A stretch of 64,000 bases of DNA from Amoebophrya sp. A120 (lineage: Eukaryota > Sar > Dinophyceae > Syndiniales > Amoebophryaceae), in contig CAJINV010000007.1 in the NCBI GenBank assembly GCA_905178155.1, forward strand, positions 1,248,627 to 1,312,626, written 5' to 3'. Shown here piece after piece: positions 1-11,094 of this stretch. How positions within the stretch are numbered: the first letter of the stretch is position 1; the number at the start of each line of letters is the position of its first letter. Below the pieces are notes generated by a model, which was not told where the DNA came from, did not search any database, and saw only the letters and a list, made by a program, of their open reading frames with translations. A program made the position numbers and the translations under genes.

Positions 1-3000
1 TCGGGTTGCAAGACTTGCAGCGCACAAACGACGTGTCGGTGTTGACCGCGAACACGGGTGCCACGACGACTTCGGCGAACTACAACCACAGCGGTCAGTA
101 CAACAACATTATGCACCAGGAGCCGACGAATTCCGCGAACAGTTCCGTGATGCAACAGACCAATTCGCTCGTCACACTGAACGGGTGGCAGCAGATATCA
201 AATGCAAAAATGTCTGGGTCTGGAAGAATGCGCGACTTGTCATGCAGATTTTCCATGACTCGCGAGGTCTGGAATGCAGGAACTAGCATGACAGACTCTG
301 TGAGATCTCTGTCACGCCTGTCCCGCATGAGAAACTCCCTCTCAGCCAGGTCAAAAGTGGACAACTTTTGGTAAGCATGCAACACAGATTTTTACAGGAT
401 GCAGACTTAGCATGACAAGTTGCAACCTTCCAGACCCAGACATGTTTGCAATGCATGACAGATCAACGAGGACAACCGGTTTGAGAGCGTGAACAGCCTG
501 ACGAACTCTACGTTTTATGCCAACAATATGCTCTGCAAAAGTTTATTTCTCGGTCTTTTACTAGTAAGTTGTTGGGAACAAAGAAGTGTACCATGATAGG
601 ACCTGAGTAAAAATCTTACGGACAACATCAGCTGCGTGACAAATATTTGTTCACTTGTTTATTTTCTTTTGGCAATCAATACAATATTGTCCACTAGTAA
701 ACTGCAAACTCACTTTTGCAAAGATGCATAAACAACAACGAGCCGCAGGTTGAGACGAATCAGTATAGCTACAGCCAGACGAACACGGGTGCCGTCGAGT
801 GGAATACCTACAACAACCAGGTTAATGACAACAACAATTTCAACAACCAGACTTACAACTACGCCGGTGCGGGCGCGGCCGCGCCAGGCTTTCAGCAGCC
901 GATGGCCCCCGCGCCGGGAAACGAAGATCAGAATTCATCTTCGGACAATTTTTATGCGTATGATGCGAACTACAGCTGTACTGCTGGCACCAATGGAGAT
1001 GCAGTCAGCGGCGGAAAAAATAAAGGCGATGATCAACAGGTCGTGGAGCAAAACCAGGGTCAGTACAACTTGCACGCCGCGACCGGTAAGAACTTTTCCT
1101 CCTCCCAACAGCAGTACACCAGTTTCCGGGAACATCGCAGCGGGGGGAAGATGAACGCGAAGAACTTCCGACAGCAGCAGCAGAACAACGGGTTTGGTGG
1201 GAATAAAAACGCCGGTCGGAAAGGTGGGGGTTTTTCCAACAATAGCGGCGGAAAAGGTTCCGCCGCTATTGTTGTACTTACCGGCGGAAAGGTGTTTGGA
1301 TCTTCTTCTGCAGCCGGATCGTACCACAACGGCAAAGGAAAGAAGAGCAACTCCGGAGCAGGTCAACATCGCGGATCCACTTCGCCGGGGGGAGGCTGCA
1401 ACTACTACACCAGTACTAGTGCCAACTATCAGATGAACAAGCCCGTCTGCACGGATAACCACGCCACACTGGGGCTGGAAAACTTCGACCAGGTCGTGAA
1501 CGGCAACTGCTACAAACCGAGTACTTTTGGAGCAGATGGTGGTACCACGTCCTCGCCGGCGGCGCACCAAACGACCTCAGGGGGATACAATAACTACGGG
1601 GGTTACAAAAATCGTACTGGGGTCTTCAACATGGAAGATGATAACAAGGAAAATATCGACCCGAACAACAGTACTTCTGAGATGAACGGAAGCGGCTGCA
1701 GCAACGAGGGGAAGTTCTACGTTCCGCGCGACACGGAATCCTGGGGGAAGGTGCAGAAGGACGTGGAGCACATGCACTACACGCAAAATTTGAACACGAA
1801 CTCCGCGAAAGTGTACATCCAGACGCTGATGAAGACCATGGACAAGCGGAACCCGGTGGCGACCACGATCCTCTTCCGTAAAATCTTGGAAGTGCTGCGC
1901 TACATGCAGTTTGTCGACACGACCAGACGTATTCTTCTTCGGATTTCATTTTCAAGGCTATGATGGAGGAGCTCGGATTTTTTCAAAAGAAATGTTGTCG
2001 TCTACTTCACGATGTGTCACTGTTATGATCCTATGATTATGTGAGTGCGCCGTCATGCAGCATGAAATTCGCTTTACAAATCACAAAATCTTCTCAGCCC
2101 GTCGGTTGCCGCCGATCTCGGCTCCGGTGCATTTGACGTTGTTGGTCCGCTGCTTTGAGTCGATGATCTATGGTGTTGGGGGTGCGCCGTACCTGGACGC
2201 TTCTGAGCCGTCGTACATCAGTCAGATCTACGAAGTGTACCGTACCCTGCAAGTGAAAAATTCCCACGCGACCGCGGCCATGCTCAAGGCCTGGGGACTG
2301 GTACTGATAGATATGCTCGACGGACCCCGCATGTAAAAATGCGCATGGGAAGGTGGCTTGGTGAATATAGAGTGCGCATGACAGATTCGGCGAAGAAAAG
2401 AAAACTAGCAAAGGAACTGAAAAGTGACCTACAACGCTTCTTTTAGCGCAGTTTTCGCATGCCAAATAAAGTTTGCAAAAGTCATTTCGCATGAGAAATT
2501 TACGGTGAAAATAAACCAAACTTACAAGGTTGGCAACCTGCGTCAGTGCAGCATTTTCATCGACCAGTACCGTGCGTTGGAGAAGAGTTCGTTATGGAAA
2601 TGAATTTTGATATTACCACGGGGATCTGTGATGCGTCACTTGGCATGAGAAATACGATTTCTGACGCCAATTGATGCATCACAGGTTTCTGTATATCCGT
2701 TTTCTCCCCCATACCCCAAGAACGAGATTTACGCGTTTCTGATCTACCAGTCGGCTTTGGACGCGGCGTTGCGCCACAACAACCAGGAGCTGGAGGAAAA
2801 GATCCGGTACTTTGATAAGCGGTTTTCTATATGCACATGTTATTCGCATGAGAAACTGGAATTGCTACTGCATGTTTGTTGCAGGCTGCGCATGTAAAAA
2901 TGCAGCTTTATTCTTTGTGGCCCCCGCATAGGACGAACTACTACACGAAGAAAACATCATGGTCAACATCCGCACTGCGTAAGAGGAAAGGAACAGCTCT

Positions 3001-3416
3001 TGCCAGTCGTCCGAATTGCAATTCGAATGCTATCAGGCGCTTCATCCATGTTGATGCGATTTCGGGCGTCGACGAGTACTGGAACCGCAGTGTGAAGGTG
3101 GATATGCACTGCAAAATCATTCTCGGACAGCTTGTATGCTTACAAACTGCAGGCTAGCATGACAGATGTACTTCCCTTGTTTCTGACCTGAATCTGCATC
3201 ATGGAACAAGTACAATGCTCCCTCGTGGAAACATTTGCTATGCAATTTGTACTACTATCTAGTGGTTGATTGCTTTTGCACTGCATAGTGCACCCGAGCG
3301 TGCCGCCGGAGCACTCCCATCCGCACCTGTATCAGAATCAGCACAACGGCTACGGTGACAACCAGCAGCTGAACAGCCCGGTGGCGACCACGAATAATGG
3401 ATCGCAGCAGCTGTAA
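1..3416 (+). CDS. Q/N/G-rich protein of unknown function (5' end outside window)
   Basis: The reading enters from the left edge and ends at the TAA at 3414-3416. Exons that can be followed: 1-196, 464-527, 728-1928, 2098 to about 2330, about 2524-2586, 2722 to about 2830, about 2935-2985, about 3040-3100, and 3291-3416. The first half is low complexity, rich in Asn, Gln, Gly and Ser, and looks disordered. The part from about 1710 onward is folded-looking, helical and charged (for example EKIRYFDKR near 2800); I recognise no domain in it. The 1929-2097 intron is a conventional GT-AG intron and keeps frame. The introns at 197-463, 528-727, 2587-2721 and 3101-3290 carry terminal inverted repeats. 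Junctions between 2330 and 3040 are approximate. Repeated NNN/QQQ tracts would fit an RNA-associated or assembly-prone protein, but that is a guess. Confidence 0.7.
197..463 (+). mobile_element. Introner, family A
   Basis: Inverted ends TGTCTGGGTCTGGAAG (210 on) and CTTCCAGACCCAGACA (before 453). CAGAT stands at 192-196 and again at 459-463. Removing 197-463 joins the codons CAG CAG AT|C AAC in frame. Its interior is the reverse complement of the first half of the element at 8194-8647. Confidence 0.9.
528..727 (+). mobile_element. Introner, family G
   Basis: Short inverted ends: ATGCTCTGCAAAAGT on the left and CTTTTGCAAAGATGCAT on the right. Removal joins AAC AAT to ATA AAC AAC in the frame of the Q/N-rich exon. 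The duplication is not clear here. Confidence 0.65.
2587..2721 (+). mobile_element. Introner, family B-like, short
   Basis: The left side reads TATGGAAATGAATTTTGA and the right side ends CCCCCATA. AAGA is duplicated (2583-2586 and 2718-2721). Removal joins GAG AAG A|AC GAG in frame. At 135 bp it is the shortest member in the window. Confidence 0.6.
3101..3290 (+). mobile_element. Introner, family G-like
   Basis: Inverted ends TATGCACTGCAAAA and TTTTGCACTGCATA. GTG is repeated at both sides. Removal joins AAG GTG|CAC CCG in frame, leading to the last exon of the first gene. Confidence 0.7.
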
Positions 3417-5485
3417 AGCGCACGACCGAAGTTGCTCATTTGAAGAAAATGCGGTGAGTAAAAAGTAGGCAATAGTTAATGAAACTAGCTTGAACTTTTC
3501 TAGTCAAAAACAAGCGACAAGAATGCAAATTTTGAAAATAGCACCAGTAGTTGTACGCTGCATGATCCTCGAGTGCTCACGGATAGGAGATTTTGTTTCA
3601 AAAAGAACTAAAATTCTGCAGGCTAATAGAAGCGATCGACCTTTTGCAATGCGCTCTCAACTTTCCTACGCGGCGGTTATAGGACGACGAGCATTGCCAA
3701 GAAATAGAAAACAGAAACCGGAACTAGACCTACACAAATATAGCGAAAGAAAAAATCATCAGTTTTGAGTTTAAGAGTAGTCCAGTAGGCATGTAGTTTT
3801 GGGTGAGCATTTTGCACGATTTTTCCATGACAAAAACATCACCAAAATGCACCGGAAAGAACTACTTTCTCCATGTCTACTAGCCATGACAGGCACGGTT
3901 GTTTCCGTGCTTCGGCGGGCTACATCGTGAGATTAAGAACTTCAGATTGCATAGACAATTTACCCCTTTTCACCAGTGTCTGCCTTGTGCAGGATTGGTT
4001 TATACGATTTATGAACTTTTACTCGGCTAATTTTATTATCGAACTCTTTTTTCAGTTTCTCAGGCGGCAGAAAACTGATCCCATTTTAGCCGTTTCAGCA
4101 ACACCTTTTAGAACGACCACCGGGTGAAGAAACACACGACGAACGAACTGTTTCGCCCTACCACTGTGAATAGAATAAATGGTAGTTAAGAAAATTGGAG
4201 AAGTGCCGACACTGCATCTGGTCAAGCGACCAGAACTTTTTCAAAAAATTGAAAGACTGTGAACTGGCTTTTTAGTCCTTCTGAACAGTTTCTATCTCCA
4301 GTTTAGAATTTCAGTTATACTAGTGAACTAGTTTCTCGGTCTTCTTCGGGCCGCTGTTTTTCCATGATTTTTCAGTTTCGTTTATTCAAGAGCTTGTTTC
4401 CTCGTTTCTCTGGCTGTTTTCGATTTTTATTGCACTAGTATTCAGTCGCTTCTCTTCAGAAAATCAAAATTTTGTTGTGAACAATTTTAGCAATCAAAAC
4501 GCTACCAACATGTATGTCTGTTTGTTGTAGCAGAGCTCAACAATGAAAGTTTCAGTTTTCAAACTCAACTTGCAGAGTTTTTCCTCCGGAAGGACAATTA
4601 TATCTGCGCAGAGAAATTAAAATTTACCGTTTCGCTTAGGGATACAAATTTACCGTTATGACTCCACTGCTTCGCGGATTGCAGAATGAATCAATTGAGA
4701 ACTCTTCACCTAGCACGGGATATGTTTTCGTTTTCAAAACTATGAAAGGATGTAAAATTTTACCGGTTGTTGAGCTGTAGTTGCAGTTTCCGAGTGTGAC
4801 CTTTACAATGCTAGTGGTTTTTCACCTTTAGGAACGTTGAGACCTAATCAACAGTTTTATTTTAGAAAATTTCTTCTCGAATAAATCAAATGGCTCTTCT
4901 ACTAAGAGTCAAATCTCAAGGACCATACGGGAAAACAGCAGCGGCGCCACGGGCAGAAGATGTATGGGACTGAGTTCCAATGAAATTCTGTTTCGCCCCG
5001 GTGTGATACTACTGACTCCGCACAAAGCGGGCTTCTGAACAACTGCAGCAAAAACCACGAATGAACTTTTTTTTGGTGAAAATGCAATCAGGATGAATTA
5101 TCAGACTCGTACGCTCGCCCTTGGTAGCAGTTCCACTTCCGAATGTGGGCATGGCTCGTCCTCCGTACAGCGCAGAAAAAGAACCGCCTGTTCTCGTCGT
5201 CAGTGTGTCACTTTTCGTTCACTACCTTCACTGTTCGTACCTGTTCACGTTTATCTCATGCGTTCTTGTTCATCGTACCACAATGAACTAGACAGAAGCC
5301 GACCTTAAATTTCGTGCCAGCCCCAAGATTGTACTTGAAAAACACATCTACAGGCCTTTTCCGTAGAAAAGAGACTAATTCACACTAAAGTACTTCTTTA
5401 CTAAGGTCTTTGCTGTGGCCCCCGCGTTGTGAATTCTAGAAATTATTCACTAGCAGACATCATCAAGAGAAACTCCCAATAAATC
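3417..5485. other. Intergenic spacer
   Basis: AT-rich, with no coding stretch I trust. The short ORFs at 3490-3768, 3873-4127 and 5093-5308 have no recognisable domain or biased composition. An imperfect inverted repeat lies at about 3798-3872 (TTTTGGGTGAGCATTTTG against CAAAATGCACC). The last 100 bases before 5486 must hold the elongase leader, but I see no clear promoter motif. Confidence 0.6.
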
Positions 5486-8400
5486 ATGACCGCGTCTACT
5501 TCTGCTTCGGAAAAACCAACATCACTTCTCGTAGCATCTTCGGCTACTTCGAAAGCCTCCACGATGCAGAAGCCCGCGGGCGTCTTCACCGGCGCGGCGA
5601 TTTTCGCCGCCATCCTCGCTTTTCTCTACCAGCAGTATCTCGAGTGGACTTGCGAAGATCCAACTTCCTGGCGGGCGCCGCTTGCGTTGACCGGGTTTTA
5701 CCTGTTTTACGCGATTGCGGCGCTGCTTGGGATGCGCTGGACGAGGCAGAGACTCGCGAAGGAAGCAATTTTTAAGAGCGCGACTGGTACAACAACTTCT
5801 ACAACAGCAGTAGGACCACGAGAGGACAACGACAACGCGCTGGCCGTGAAAAAATGTGCACCGGAGAAGGAGGTGGTGAAAACTTCCTCCTGTCGTGTCG
5901 CGGATGAAGAGATGAACAAGATAAAAACAACACCAGCATCAACACCCCCCACGACTTCACTTCTGGACGACGCCGCATCGAGGCTCGCCGTTGCCGAGGG
6001 TGCGATTTGGGTGGCCATCCCCAAACCCTTTGTCGAGGGGTTGATGGCCAGTTACAACGTGTTCCAAATCTCTTTCAACTCCGGCTGGTGCCTGCTCGTC
6101 CTGTTGACCTTGCACCAGAGCAGCCAACCGCTCCTCGGGTCGGTTTTCGACTACGAAGGGTTCTGCAACGGTGGCAGTGGTAGTAGTTCATCTTCTGGTG
6201 GCAGTGGTAAAAACTACACTAGCGGCCTCGGGCTGGATATCTTCTTTCGATCAATATCATCACCCGGGACCACCTCGGACAACATCAACAACACGCTCGG
6301 CTTTCTTCTCTGGGTGCACTACGCGAACAAACCCATCGAGTTTCTGGACACCTTTTTCATGGTGCAGCGGGGGAAGGCACCACAGCAACTGACGTTTTTG
6401 CACGTCTTATCCTGGGTAAAAACGTCCCCAGAGTTGTCATGCAAAAACGCACGCTCAAAATGTTTCTCATGCGGAGCCCCTTGACAAGTATTTTCTAGTC
6501 GCTTTTTTGAATTTGTAATGCTCCAATCAGCATGGTACGCTAGATTTGTGATGATTCTGAACGAGGTAAACAGGATTACAGTACGAGGCCGAACTTGTCA
6601 TGCGCAACACCCTAAGTGTGTAGATTTGTCTAGCAGATTTCCCATCTTGACTAGGTTTGTGTTGCAAAATCCGCCGCATTTTTTTAAAAAATTGCCGGTT
6701 GCAGCGGCATCTAACTCGAAGTTTGACAAAGCACTTTATAAGAAAAAGCACTTCGTAAAGAAAAGCACTTCGTAAAACAAAACGTAGTCATGTAAAGCAG
6801 CACGGCAGATACTTCAACATACTAGCAGTGTGCGGGGGGGGCCAATGTGGTCCCCCCCACGCGCTGCGCCTATAAATAAAACACGCCAGGGAATTTTCTT
6901 TTTTTTCCAGCAGAGGCTGGCTGTGGGACTTGGGGCAATGCCGGGGATTAGAAATGCAAATATGATGGCAGTGCGTTTCTACTCTTAAGTATCCTGCTTC
7001 AAACATGTTTTATTTTTTTTTGGCCTTTTGTCACGCTCTTTGTCATTGTCTTTGGATTAGTACCGCGTCACACAATTGCACAAGTATTTAGAAAACATCA
7101 TGGAAAATGGCACGCGGAGTCGGAAACATTGAAAACGACGCCGAGCTCGACGGAGCCGCATGAAGGGCGGCGGGGGGTTGGAAGATCTGCGCGCGTTGTC
7201 GGGGCCACAGAAAGAGGAAGACCAGGCCGCGGGGCATACGCACGCGGGGGAGGAGGGGGAAAACGGAGGCGAAACGAGAACAAGGGGCGCAGTACGAAAA
7301 CGGATCGAGAACCAACATGCTGGAGCAGGGGACAAGAGCGGAAAAGTAAGAAATCGGGAAAAAAAAGCCGTATACCTGCGCAATTCCTTACATGTGAATA
7401 ACATGGTGGGCGGGAGGGGTTCTTCACATTTTTGGAAACGCCCACCGCCCCGACTAGAATAACTGAATGATGAAAAAATTGGGGGCAGGACAAAAAAAAA
7501 AAAATTTTCCATCTTGACTATGGGGTGGGGACGTTTTTACTCGGGATACGTCTACCACCACGCGCTCATGGTGTTCGCGTGGTACATGGTGGTGCGGTAC
7601 TACCCGGGCGGGGACAGCTGGTATCATGTATAATAATGAGTTATTTGCTGCGGTACTCACTCACATTGTGGTTTGTTCTTGAGTCCGAATGTGACATCTA
7701 TTGGGTCCCGGAAGTGTCAGCGGAACGTCGACCCAGAGCATTGCTTAAATGTACAGTAGTCCTGTGTTATGTTGTCCAGCAGCAATCATGCGATCAGGAA
7801 GAAACAAATGCAAAAATCAGGTTCGGCGCGTGGGTGAACTCTTTCATCCATGTCCTCATGTACACCTACTACTTCGTGGCCTCCTATCACACAGAGAAAG
7901 CTAGCACTGCGTATTTGGAAATGTTATGCAAAAACAAATAGACATGCCCATGCGCATCCACATGTTGCCTGAAGCATAGTGTATTTTTCGGGTATTAGTT
8001 TTGTTTTTGCGTCTTTATCTTTTCCAGATGCGATGTGCTTTAGCTTCTTTCCCCGGGATACCTCTTTCGGCGTGAAAATCCCTTCCTTCGTGAAGAAAAC
8101 GATGACCCGGCTGCAGATGCTGCAGTTCTGCATCTGCTTCGGGCACGCGGTACTTGTCAGCTCCCTCGGAATCGGGTCGACCCCGGACTGGCTTATGGAT
8201 TGTAAAAATGTCTGGGTCTGGAAGGTTGCAACTTGTCATGCTAAGTCTGCATCCTGTAAAAATCTGTGTTGCATGCTTACCAAAAGTTGCAGCGCACTTT
8301 TCACCAAGCTGAGAGGGAGTTTCTCATGCGGGACAGGCGTGACAGAGATCTCACAGAGTCTGTCATGCTAGTTCCTGCATTCCAGACCTCGCGAGTCATG

Positions 8401-9426
8401 GANAATGTCTGGGTCTGGAAACTTGTGATGCTGGGTGGCGTATCATGAGGAGGCCACAAGTGCTGGCTCAGCATGACAAGTTTCTGAGCTTCTGTATGAT
8501 GCCTTTTCTGCATGACAAACTGCGTTTTTGCATGACAGAAAAGTGGGGCTCTTGAGTAACGTGCATGACAGACTTAGGAGTCATGCCAGACAAGCATGAC
8601 AAACTTGCATTCTTCCAGACCCAGACATATTTGCATTCCATATGGCTGTGCGGCTTGCAAATCTACGTGATGGTGAACATGTATGGAACTGTCAGGATTG
8701 AAATTAACAAAGTTGAATTAATTTGTGATGCATAAAATCTATACCAGTTGGACCCACAGTTTCCAATCGACGCATGACAAATTTTTCTGGCCTGTGAAGC
8801 AAGTGTGTCATGCTGTTTAGGGCAAGATGGCTGCTCCCTGTCATGCTAGTCAGCAGCCCAATTCATTCTTGACCCTTATCAGCACTAGCATCTGCCTCCC
8901 TTGCGCCTTCAGCAATAAAGTCAGTCTTTGTGTCGCATTTTATGCATGACAAATCATTCCAACTTTGTCGATTTCAACTCTGACACATCCATAACATGCT
9001 CTTGCTGTTCGGAAATTTTTACTTCACGGCGTACAGGCAGAGGAGTACTAAATCTTGTATCTTAAGGAAAAACGCCAACACCCCAGAGTTGTCATCGAAC
9101 TCTGCATGCCTCAGGAATAAATGCTTCCCATGTAGCCGTTTTCAAATGCTGTCTTGGGCTTCATTGTCATCCTCGAATCAGGATGACCATGACGCGTTCG
9201 ATTTGCCATGCAGCTATACCACCAGGCAAATAGGATTTCTACACTGCGAGCCCAAACTTGTCACGCGCAACAACCAAGAACCAAAAGTTGTTGGTTTGTG
9301 TAGCAAAGTGTAGTTCATCTTGATGACTCTGGGGTGGGGACGTTTTTGCATAGGATAAGATCTGGAGGAAACTCTAGCGCTGCCGCAACTTCTGCACCGG
9401 AGGGGAAAACGAAGAAGCAGGAGTAG
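5486..9426 (+). CDS. ELO-family very-long-chain fatty acid elongase (3-ketoacyl-CoA synthase type)
   Basis: Seven exons: 5486-6407, 7554-7620, 7821-7910, 8044-8193, 8648-8681, 8999-9055, 9364-9426. They sum to 1383 nt (460 aa) with every phase matching. All four ELO signatures are present: KPIEFLDT at residues 282-289 (KxxExxDT), HVYHH at 306-310, NSFIHVLMYTYY at 336-347, and TRLQMLQ at 381-387 (TxxQxxQ). The HxxHH box is split by an introner after codon 307. The C-terminus is KKQE, a dilysine ER-retrieval signal, as expected for a membrane enzyme that condenses acyl-CoA with malonyl-CoA in the ER. An extra Gly/Ser-rich loop near residues 230-250 and a polar stretch at 105-160 make it longer than the usual 270-350 aa. 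Introns 7621-7820 and 7911-8043 are GT-AG; the other four are introners. Substrate chain length cannot be read from the sequence. Confidence 0.93.
6408..7553 (+). mobile_element. Introner, family C, enlarged by a nested insertion
   Basis: Ends TATCCTGGGTAAAAACGTCC and GGACGTTTTTACTCGGGATA. ACGTCT stands at 6402-6407 and 7548-7553. Removal rebuilds CAC GTC TAC CAC CAC, the catalytic HxxHH box. At 1146 bp it is four times the size of its relative at 43716-44000, because of the insert at about 6654-7508. Confidence 0.92.
6654..7508. mobile_element. Nested insertion inside the family C introner
   Basis: The intact relative at 43716-44000 reads straight through CATCTTGACTATGG. Here CATCTTGACTA occurs at about 6642-6653 and again at about 7510-7520, with roughly 855 bp of unrelated sequence between. 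The insert has a G/C homopolymer palindrome near 6832-6858, a tandem AAGCACTTCGTAAA pair near 6740-6775, and poly-A before its right end. Its longest ORFs (about 130-150 aa, both strands) resemble nothing I know. Confidence 0.6.
8194..8647 (+). mobile_element. Introner, family A (two copies joined at an assembly gap)
   Basis: Target duplication TGGCT at 8189-8193 and 8643-8647, with ends TATGGATTG and CCATA. Removal joins GAC TGG CT|G TGC GGC in frame. A single N at 8403 separates a half that is the reverse complement of the 197-463 introner from a second, different family A half that again starts with TGTCTGGGTCTGG. The piece was probably collapsed or chimerised in assembly. Confidence 0.8.
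8682..8998 (+). mobile_element. Introner, family B
   Basis: Target duplication ACATG (8677-8681 and 8994-8998). Ends TATGGAACTGTCAGG and CTGACACATCCATA, with inner arms TTTGTGATGCATAAAA and TTTTATGCATGACAAA. Removal joins GTG AAC ATG|CTC TTG in frame. Confidence 0.9.
9056..9363 (+). mobile_element. Introner, family C
   Basis: Ends TATCTTAAGGAAAAACGCC and GGGGACGTTTTTGCATAGGA. ATCT is present at 9052-9055 and 9360-9363. Removal joins ACT AAA TCT|GGA GGA in frame, leading to the last 21 codons of the elongase. Confidence 0.85.
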
Positions 9427-9472
9427 GAAACAAGGAACAATAACTTTTTCTTTCATAGCAGGCGAGCAGAGA

Positions 9473-9531
9473 GAGAGACGGGCTCGTCCTCCTGCGCAGG
9501 ATACTTATTAATTTATCACATCTTGTTTAAC
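9473..9531 (+). repeat. Left copy of 51-59 bp direct repeat
   Basis: Runs from GAGAGACGGGCTCGTCCTCC to ATCACATCTTGTTTAAC. It is identical to 11043-11094 except for one C/T change and about 8 extra bases (CTTATTAA) in this copy. It abuts the left end of the inverted-repeat element at 9532. Confidence 0.85.
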
Positions 9532-11043
9532 TATGGTGGGACAAACCTCCCGCCTCTCCTCATTTCTATAGTGAACCTCCCCCCTTCTTATTTTCATTAA
9601 TGTAAATGCCTTCTGTAATTGCAATCACACCTTGCACCTCGCGACGGCTCCGTTTTTCTTCTTTTCGTGGTCGTTTTCTGTTTTTCTTCGTTATCAATCC
9701 CCGATGGCAAGAGCTGGGGTTGTGCCCTTCTTCCATCGCCGCACTTCTCTTTCTTCATCGGTTACCTGCGGAACAGCCACCAATTTTTGCATAAGGTGGA
9801 GGTTGCGCAAAATGAAAGACAGGCGATCGCCGACGGGTTTTCGCACCTGGAAGATGCGTTTTGGGTCTGCCTTGCAGGCGGACGCGGGTCGCGTACTCAC
9901 ACGGGTTCCAGAAGATGGGGCCGGGGCTTCTCGCGATCGCGGTACCGGGGTGGGGAGAAATGCAAACGATTTTCGAAGCCACAGCGCCAACGTGGAGGGG
10001 AGCCGGCGAATTGGCAAAAATGAAGCCAAAAGCACCAGGGGACCATGTGCAATGCCCCTCCGCCTCCCTCCTCCGCCGCCCCGGTCCTCCCAAGGGGGCG
10101 CCCCCGTCCCCGAGAAAGCGACGGGGGGCGCGCCAATGAGGGGGGCGCGCCGACCTCTAGTCTTTTCTCCAAGTGGTCTTTGTCCCAACTTAACGCAATC
10201 AGCGCGCGCGGGGTTGCAGGTCAATCCGCGCGCGCGCCGTGGGTTGGAGAGTTTCCGCTTTCTTTATTTCTACTTCGCGAGCTCGGCCCCCGCGCCCGAG
10301 CCCAGCAGCGGAAGCTGCGACGCTTGAGGCGATGCCGAACGTGTGAGCAAGCCCGCAAGCCGCGCTGCAGGGGCTTCTATAGCGCGCGCAGGGGAGGTCT
10401 TTCAAAGGTGGCGCTGGGCGCGCCTCCACAGAGAGGGGCACATCTCGCGCGCCAAGAACCATGCGCCCTCGCATGGTGCCCACACTCCTCGAAATTGCAG
10501 GCGGCGCACGGCATGGCGATGGAGGGCGCCACGGCGGTGTGGTTGCTGTAGGCAGTCAAGCTCGCCATGAGCGCGCGCCCTACGGCAGGAGAACGCCGGG
10601 CCACGCGTTGCAGCTACCCTGGCGCCGTTGTTGTTTCGGAGGCGTATGCTTCCATACGCAGGCGCCTGCAACAGCAGAGAACTGCGCCCGGTGGCCCTTG
10701 GCGCCCGGGCGCGTAATCTGCCTGCTACCCGGTGGGTGATCGGTCTCGAGTAGGCTGCCCCATCTTGTGTTGGTGGTCAGCGGGTCGCGCGGAGTATGTA
10801 GAATCGAAGGGAATCTGGTTCCTTGTTGCCCGACCCCCTCCCCTTTCGCATTTGGCCTGGCCCGTTAGCGCGTGTCTTGTCGCTCATGAAACAGACCGCG
10901 CGCCGTGGTTTTGTGTATCGCGGCACCGCTTGTCCGGTTCGTGGGATCAGGGCGCGCGCAAACAGGTTTCGCAATAAAACCAGCTTTGGAAGGCAATTGA
11001 ATTGCCTTCAAAATGAGGAATGCCTGAGGATTGTCACACCATA
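9532..11043. mobile_element. 1.5-kb GC-rich element with terminal inverted repeats, non-autonomous
   Basis: The left end TATGGTGGGACAAACCTC mirrors the right end GAGGATTGTCACACCATA (about 11025-11043). The TAT...ATA ends match those of the small introners. The interior is strikingly richer in CG and GCGC than its surroundings. Long open frames exist on both strands (for example 9632-10327 + and 9694-10224 -), but they overlap each other, are Arg/Pro/Gly/Ala-rich, and carry no transposase or reverse transcriptase motif. I read them as a by-product of GC content. Confidence 0.65.
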
Positions 11044-11094
11044 GAGAGACGGGCTCGTCCTCCCGCGCAGGATATTTATCACATCTTGTTTAAC
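11043..11094 (+). repeat. Right copy of 51-59 bp direct repeat
   Basis: Second copy of the sequence at 9473-9531, directly after the right end of the element. If it is a target duplication it is far longer than the 5 bp seen at the introners; alternatively the element inserted into an existing tandem repeat. Confidence 0.85.

Noticed and set aside
95-385. Minus-strand ORF with the same protein stretch as a plus-strand ORF at 8266-8448 (REFLMRDRRDRDLTES)
   Set aside because: The shared translation comes from one introner family inserted in opposite orientations; it is repeat DNA inside introns and not a gene family.
1915-1990. Frameshifted coding stretch (FKAMMEELGFF) after 1929
   Set aside because: A GT-AG intron at 1929-2097 joins the flanking exons in frame, so the open stretch inside it is coincidental.
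9632-10327. 231-codon ORF and overlapping minus ORF of 176 codons in a GC-rich region
   Set aside because: Several frames are open together because of GC content; translations are Arg/Pro/Ala/Gly-rich with no motif. Treated as the inside of a non-autonomous element.
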